Of a stretch of 64,000 nt of DNA, positions 59,994 to 64,000 are shown piece by piece; within the stretch, counting starts at the first letter, position 1, and each line of letters begins with the position of its first letter. The DNA comes from Acidovorax sp. NB1 (GTDB lineage: Bacteria > Pseudomonadota > Gammaproteobacteria > Burkholderiales > Burkholderiaceae_C), in the NCBI RefSeq assembly GCF_005405905.1, contig NZ_BJHU01000057.1:267543-331542 (forward strand), in the 5' to 3' direction. Below the pieces are notes generated by a model. The model was given only the letters and a program-made list of their open reading frames with translations, was not told where the DNA came from and did not search any database. Both the position numbers and the translations under genes were made by a program.

Positions 59994-61721
59994 TCAGGCG
60001 GCACGCGGCGCGATGGCGGCAGCCGGAGTACCCGCAGAAGCATTTCGCAATGCCGCCAGCACATCATCTCGGGGGCCAAAGGCCTGCTGCCCCCCACCCT
60101 GCATGATGAGTAATTTATCCGCCACCGCCAGCACGCTGGGCAGATGGGTCATCACCACAAAAGTGGTGCCCCGGGCCTTGAACTCCTGTAAGGCCCGGCT
60201 CAATGCGATATTGCCATCCTCGTCCAGGCTGGCGTTGGGCTCGTCCAGCACGACAAAAACCGGATTGCCATAGAGAGCACGTGCCAACGCGATTCGCTGG
60301 CGTTGCCCGCCGGAGAGCATCACGCCGGCCGCCCCCACAGGGGTGGCATAACCTTGTGGGAGCGATGTGATCCAGGTGTGCACACCCACCGCCTGTGCGG
60401 CATCCACCATGGCCTTTTCGTCCACCTCGCCAAAGCGGACGATGTTCTCGCCCAGCGTGCCTTCCAACAGTTCGACGTCCTGCGGCACATAACCCACGTG
60501 GGGCCCCAGCTCCGCCTTGTTCCACACACTGACATCCACTCCGTCCAGCCGGACGCTGCCCGCCACGGGAGGCCACAGCCCCATCAGCATGCGGGCCAAG
60601 GTGGTCTTGCCCGCAGCAGACGCGCCCAGGACCGCAAGCACTTCCCCCGGTTGCAATGAAAAGGCAACCCCTTTGACAAAAGGCGGTGCACCAGCAGAAG
60701 CCCCTGCGACCAGGCTCTCGACCGTCACACGCCCCCGTGGCTTGGGCAGTGGCATCCCCTGCACAGGGGGCGGCAACCGCTCCAGAAGCTGCCCAAGCCG
60801 CCCCCATGCAGCCTGCGCCTGCACCACCGCACGCCACTGCGACACCATTTGCACCAGAGGCGCCAGTACACGCCCGCCCAGCACCGACCCCACGATCAGC
60901 ATCCCAGGCCCGCCGAGCAACTGGTCATGCATCAAAAGCCAGGCACCCAAGCCCAAAAGCGCCGACGACAAAGTCGTCTGCAGCATCTTGCCCAGCGCCT
61001 GCAACACCCCTGCACGGTCAGACGCCAGTGACTGCAATCCCAGACCCTCCTCGTGCTGTGCCAACCAGCGGCGGCGCATGTTTTTCTCCATGCCCATGGC
61101 CGCAATCACGTCGCTGTGGCGCAAGGTGCCATCCACATAGGCCCGCGCGCCCATGTCCGACTGATTGGCCCGCAGCAAGGCTGGACTGGTGCTGCGCTCG
61201 TTCAGCCACGAGAGTCCAACCTGAAGCAGAGCACCAGCAAGGGATACCCACCCCAGCAGTGGATGAATCACAAACAGAAGAACCAACATCACCAGGGCCA
61301 CCGGCGTTTCCATCGCAGCCCCCAGTGCAGGTCCGTGAAAAAAGTCACGCACGGCCCGCAAATCCATCAAGGGTTGGGCTCCCGCAGCCCCCCCCTGCCT
61401 CAGATGCGCAGCATGAATGGCTGTGAAAACACGGGGGGCCAACGCACGGTCCAGGGCCGCACCCGCCTCACGCAAGGTTTCCGAACGAGCCCATTCCAGC
61501 ACTTCCATCACACCGATGGCCAAAAACACGGCCAGCGTCAGCATGGCGAGGGTCATGGCGTTGCGGCTGTTCACCACGCGGTCGTACACCTCGAACATGT
61601 AGACAGTAGGCGCCAGAACCAGAAGCCCCGCCAGCACACTCAGGCAGAGAGCCCGCCAAAAATAGGGCGTAAGCCTTGCCAGAGCCTGGTGGATTTCGGA
61701 TGGCGCTGCAGATACGGACAT
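59994..61721 (-). CDS. type I secretion ABC permease/ATPase (PrtD-like), first of two
   Basis: A 575-residue fused permease/ATPase homologous to, but clearly diverged from, the next gene. The opening ALCLSVLAGLLVLAPTVYM and YDRVVNSRNAMTLAML match PrtD-type exporters. The ATPase has Walker A GASAAGKTT, signature LSGGQRQR and Walker B FVVLDEPNASLDEDG. Both copies retain all catalytic motifs, so neither looks degenerate. It is the first exporter gene after the lipoprotein gene, across a 106-base gap that may hold its own promoter. Confidence 0.93.
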   Translation of the reverse strand: MSVSAAPSEIHQALARLTPYFWRALCLSVLAGLLVLAPTVYMFEVYDRVVNSRNAMTLAMLTLAVFLAIGVMEVLEWARSETLREAGAALDRALAPRVFTAIHAAHLRQGGAAGAQPLMDLRAVRDFFHGPALGAAMETPVALVMLVLLFVIHPLLGWVSLAGALLQVGLSWLNERSTSPALLRANQSDMGARAYVDGTLRHSDVIAAMGMEKNMRRRWLAQHEEGLGLQSLASDRAGVLQALGKMLQTTLSSALLGLGAWLLMHDQLLGGPGMLIVGSVLGGRVLAPLVQMVSQWRAVVQAQAAWGRLGQLLERLPPPVQGMPLPKPRGRVTVESLVAGASAGAPPFVKGVAFSLQPGEVLAVLGASAAGKTTLARMLMGLWPPVAGSVRLDGVDVSVWNKAELGPHVGYVPQDVELLEGTLGENIVRFGEVDEKAMVDAAQAVGVHTWITSLPQGYATPVGAAGVMLSGGQRQRIALARALYGNPVFVVLDEPNASLDEDGNIALSRALQEFKARGTTFVVMTHLPSVLAVADKLLIMQGGGQQAFGPRDDVLAALRNASAGTPAAAIAPRAA

Positions 61722-61827
61722 GCGGAAAAGATCTGGTGAATGTGTACGCTTCTGTGCACACAGTACAAACGCCCGGCATTTGCCAATGCAAAGCCAGGCC
61801 CTGGGATGGTTTTAATTGTCTGTGAAA

Positions 61828-62583
61828 TTACTTTGCGAAGAAGACCGCAGTCCCTCGGGTCTCGTCCGCGCTCGTCACCACCACCGTCAGCCCATTCTTG
61901 GCCACGTTGAGCGTACCCACCCCACTGAATGCAGTCTTGCTCCCGTCCGCACAGCTTTCGTTGAAGCTGACGCTGTACGCAGCCGTGCTGGCCATCGCCG
62001 CTACGTTGCCCGTGTAAGAACACCCCGTGGTCGAGCTCCCTGTCATGCTGCCGGTCGCCGCAAGACTCCACTGCACGGTCTGGGCATTGCCTCCCAATGT
62101 GGCACTCCAGTTGCCCTGCACTTCCGTCTGGACGGCCGGCGTGGCCAGTGCATCGCTCTGGGTCAGGGTCCCCGTGTTCAGGCCCGTGAATGCAATCGTC
62201 TTGGGGCTGGCCGCAAGTGCCGCGTTGACCTGGCCTGTCACCGCCTGGCCAGTGGCGTTGGCTTGCCCCAGCGCGTAGCTTTTCCCGTTGGCGCTGCTGT
62301 CACTGCGCACCACCAGCTTGACCAGCCGGCTGGCGTCCTGGGCCAACAGCCAGGCGCTGGCGGTTCCGTTGGCCTCGGGCACCACCACGGCGGTCGTGGC
62401 CGGTGCCACGCCTGCAGCGGTGACCCAGCGTCCCTTGAGCTGGGCGGGGTCGATGGTGGGGCCGGAAGCATCGCCCCCACCACCGCCTCCGCAAGCCACC
62501 AGCAGGCCGCTCAGGACGAGTGCTGCTGCAGGCAGCTTGCGCAAAGCGTACCGAGGTGCCGCCATGAGCATGTTGGTTGTCAT
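61828..62583 (-). CDS. lipoprotein linked to the type I secretion locus
   Basis: A 251-residue lipoprotein. ATG 62583 follows CGGAGAACATCG and gives MTTNMLMAAPRYALRKLPAA with lipobox LLVAC, then GGGGGGDAS. The mature protein has two GxW-opening beta modules (LKGRWVTAAG and VQGNWSATLGG), a Thr/Ser/Ala-rich composition and one Cys pair (GCSYTG and ESCADG). This resembles the module style of the lipoprotein at 5085. It lies between the adhesin and exporter genes, 65 bases after the adhesin stop. It may tether or process the secreted protein; the function is unknown. Confidence 0.8.
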   Translation of the reverse strand: MTTNMLMAAPRYALRKLPAAALVLSGLLVACGGGGGGDASGPTIDPAQLKGRWVTAAGVAPATTAVVVPEANGTASAWLLAQDASRLVKLVVRSDSSANGKSYALGQANATGQAVTGQVNAALAASPKTIAFTGLNTGTLTQSDALATPAVQTEVQGNWSATLGGNAQTVQWSLAATGSMTGSSTTGCSYTGNVAAMASTAAYSVSFNESCADGSKTAFSGVGTLNVAKNGLTVVVTSADETRGTAVFFAK

Positions 62584-62648
62584 CGATGTTCTCCGTTTCA
62601 TGTTGTCAAATCTGTAAGGATGAGGCTGTTGCCAGTATGCGGGGCTAC

Positions 62649-64000
62649 TCAGAACCAGAAAGGATGGGATCCCACATCCGGCGCCAGCCCCACGATGGAC
62701 AGCGCCATGTGCCCTGGCGCCCCTGGGTCCGTGATGATGCCGTCCGCCTTGCCGTCCGCGTCGAACTGCCCTCCGTCCTCGATGTGGAAGTCCAGCCTTA
62801 CCCGTCCCCCTTCCATCACCATCTTGCCCCCGTACGGCTCGCTCGCAAGGTTCACCCATTGCCCGTGGCTGTCCTGCTTCCAGTAGCCGTTCACCCCCAG
62901 CGCCGGGTCTACGTACAGGCTGAAGTTCTCTCCCGTCTTGCCCGCTCCAAGCTCCACCGTGAAGCTCACCAGCCCTATCGGCATTTGCAGGCCCGCTGGC
63001 AGCCCCGTCGGTGCATCCTTTTGCATCAGGCTCGTGATGCGTGCATTGTCGTTGCCGCTGCCCACCTTGCCATTGGTGCTGCTGGCCACCAGCGTCGTGA
63101 AGGTGGGTGGCGCACTTCCGGGGTTGCTCTGCCCTGTGGGGCTGAGCACGAAGCCTGTCGAGGCCACTCCCGGCTGTTCGCTGTCCCTGACGCCGTCTCC
63201 GTTGCCGTCCCCGGGGGTTGTGGTGCCACCGGGGCCAGGGATCCCTGGGGTCAGGTCTTCTATGGCGTTAGGTACTCCGTCGTTGTCCGGCACTCCGGGT
63301 ACCGGGTTAGGCGTAGGCACTGGGGGAACCGGGGTCGGGTCGGGGTCTGCGGGGGTGAGGTTGGTCACAGGCCGCGCGGCGAAGCTCGCTGCGTCATTGC
63401 CTGCTGCGTCCTGGACAGCATTGGTGTCGTTGCCGCCTGTGGGATCGGTGTAAGCGACCGTGACGGTCTGGCCTGCTCCCACAACGAATGCAAGGGTCAG
63501 GGTGACGGTCTTGGCGGCTGCGTTGACAGCTAAGCCGGTGACAGCATTGGCAAAGCCTCCCGCCGTCACCGCAAAGGCGCCAACGGGCGCGGTGTTCACG
63601 GCGTCCAGTGTGGTCGCCTCGGTGTAGCTCAGCACCAGTTGATTGCCGTTGACGGTGGCTGTGCTCACCACCGGGGGGGTGGTATCCAGTGTGTTGTTGG
63701 TGACAGTGGTTACGCCCAGGCTGGCTGCGTCGTTGCCCTGGATGTCCTGGATGGCGTTGGCGTCGTTGCCTGCCGTGGGGTCGGTGTAGGCGACGGTGAC
63801 GCTCTGGCCATAATCCACCGGGGTGCCCAGGGTCAGGGTGACGGTTTTAGCGGCAGCGTTCACGGCCACGCCGGTCACGGTGTTGGCGATTCCACCGGAG
63901 ACCACGGCGAAGGCGCCTGTAGCTGGCGGGTTGACGGCGTCCAGGTCGCTGGCGTCGGTGTAGGTCAGCACCAGGCTGGCGCCATTGGCGCTGGCTGAAG
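62649..64000 (-). CDS. large repeat-containing secreted surface protein, C-terminal part (partial)
   Basis: The frame runs off the right edge, so only about 450 C-terminal residues are seen. Two SwmB-like beta repeats of about 112 residues are present (each with an L-x-Y-T-[DE]-A start, GAFAV, NAAAKTVTLTL, and AYTDPT-GND). A Thr-type calcium-binding segment follows (PDNDGVPNAIEDLTPG, then GNGDGVRDSEQPG). After it comes a C-terminal domain resembling choice-of-anchor U, ending SHPFWF. The gene precedes a lipoprotein and type I exporter genes on the same strand. It is therefore probably the exported substrate, a large adhesin; the DNA copies of the repeat are 336 bp long. Confidence 0.85.
   Translation of the reverse strand, partial: SASANGASLVLTYTDASDLDAVNPPATGAFAVVSGGIANTVTGVAVNAAAKTVTLTLGTPVDYGQSVTVAYTDPTAGNDANAIQDIQGNDAASLGVTTVTNNTLDTTPPVVSTATVNGNQLVLSYTEATTLDAVNTAPVGAFAVTAGGFANAVTGLAVNAAAKTVTLTLAFVVGAGQTVTVAYTDPTGGNDTNAVQDAAGNDAASFAARPVTNLTPADPDPTPVPPVPTPNPVPGVPDNDGVPNAIEDLTPGIPGPGGTTTPGDGNGDGVRDSEQPGVASTGFVLSPTGQSNPGSAPPTFTTLVASSTNGKVGSGNDNARITSLMQKDAPTGLPAGLQMPIGLVSFTVELGAGKTGENFSLYVDPALGVNGYWKQDSHGQWVNLASEPYGGKMVMEGGRVRLDFHIEDGGQFDADGKADGIITDPGAPGHMALSIVGLAPDVGSHPFWF

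Noticed and set aside
63340..64000. Direct repeats as a CRISPR array or tandem mobile element
   Set aside because: The repeat is 336 bp, stays in frame and encodes beta-rich protein modules of a large surface protein.

Overview
The window is high-GC DNA with tightly packed genes, frequent ATGA/GTGA start-stop overlaps and many LysR regulators. It carries Bug-type (tripartite tricarboxylate) receptors, a BcsP-containing cellulose operon and several chromosomal housekeeping genes (ssb, mnmA, ribE). Together these point to a betaproteobacterial chromosome of the Comamonadaceae (Acidovorax-like). No tRNA, rRNA, CRISPR array, transposase or phage gene was seen.

Layout. 1-6.8 kb: 3' end of an AraC-type regulator, a small membrane ORF, an MFS transporter, ssb, two membrane proteins (one of the Bax-inhibitor-1 family) and a large lipoprotein. 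6.8-17.7 kb (minus): cellulose operon bcsD-bcsP-bcsQ-bcsA-bcsB-bcsC. 18-19.1 kb: mnmA. 19.2-28.4 kb: a tricarballylate/aconitate-type utilisation region (LysR, PrpF/GalD-family isomerase, Bug receptor, porin, LysR, TcuA, TcuB, second Bug receptor). 28.5-30.7 kb (minus): a bufferin-type RiPP locus with a Cys-rich secreted precursor, a fused MNIO-DUF2063 maturase and a well-matched ECF-type promoter. 30.7-36.1 kb: NudJ-like hydrolase, EamA transporter, LysR, GNAT, riboflavin synthase and a phytase-like esterase. 36.2-44.7 kb (minus): MATE pump, L,D-transpeptidase, Tat-exported flavoprotein, HD-GYP response regulator and a 1253-residue MHYT hybrid kinase, probably one transcription unit. 44.8-49.4 kb (minus): SPFH protein, DUF4178 zinc-ribbon membrane protein, DUF350 protein and a membrane aminopropyltransferase. 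49.7-50.5 kb: DUF2061 protein, a tiny ORF and an orphan flagellar-rod-like protein. 50.6-55.3 kb: LysR with a divergent beta-alanine/malonate-semialdehyde catabolic unit (aminotransferase, DJ-1 protein, mmsA). 55.4-64 kb (minus): type I secretion locus (TolC, HlyD, two ABC proteins), a lipoprotein and the C-terminal part of a large repeat-containing surface protein that runs off the window.

How it fits together. Three modules concern surface life: cellulose synthesis with a PilZ (c-di-GMP-binding) BcsA, an HD-GYP c-di-GMP phosphodiesterase coupled to a hybrid kinase, and a type I secreted adhesin. The most notable locus is the bufferin cluster. Its maturase and partner domain, usually separate proteins, are joined in one chain, and its promoter matches the ECF/SigF consensus. 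Two families of short dispersed repeats are also present. One is a ~50-bp TATAGCTAT element that has been absorbed in frame into coding sequence. The other is a GC-rich 3'-UTR element whose two copies show compensatory stem changes.
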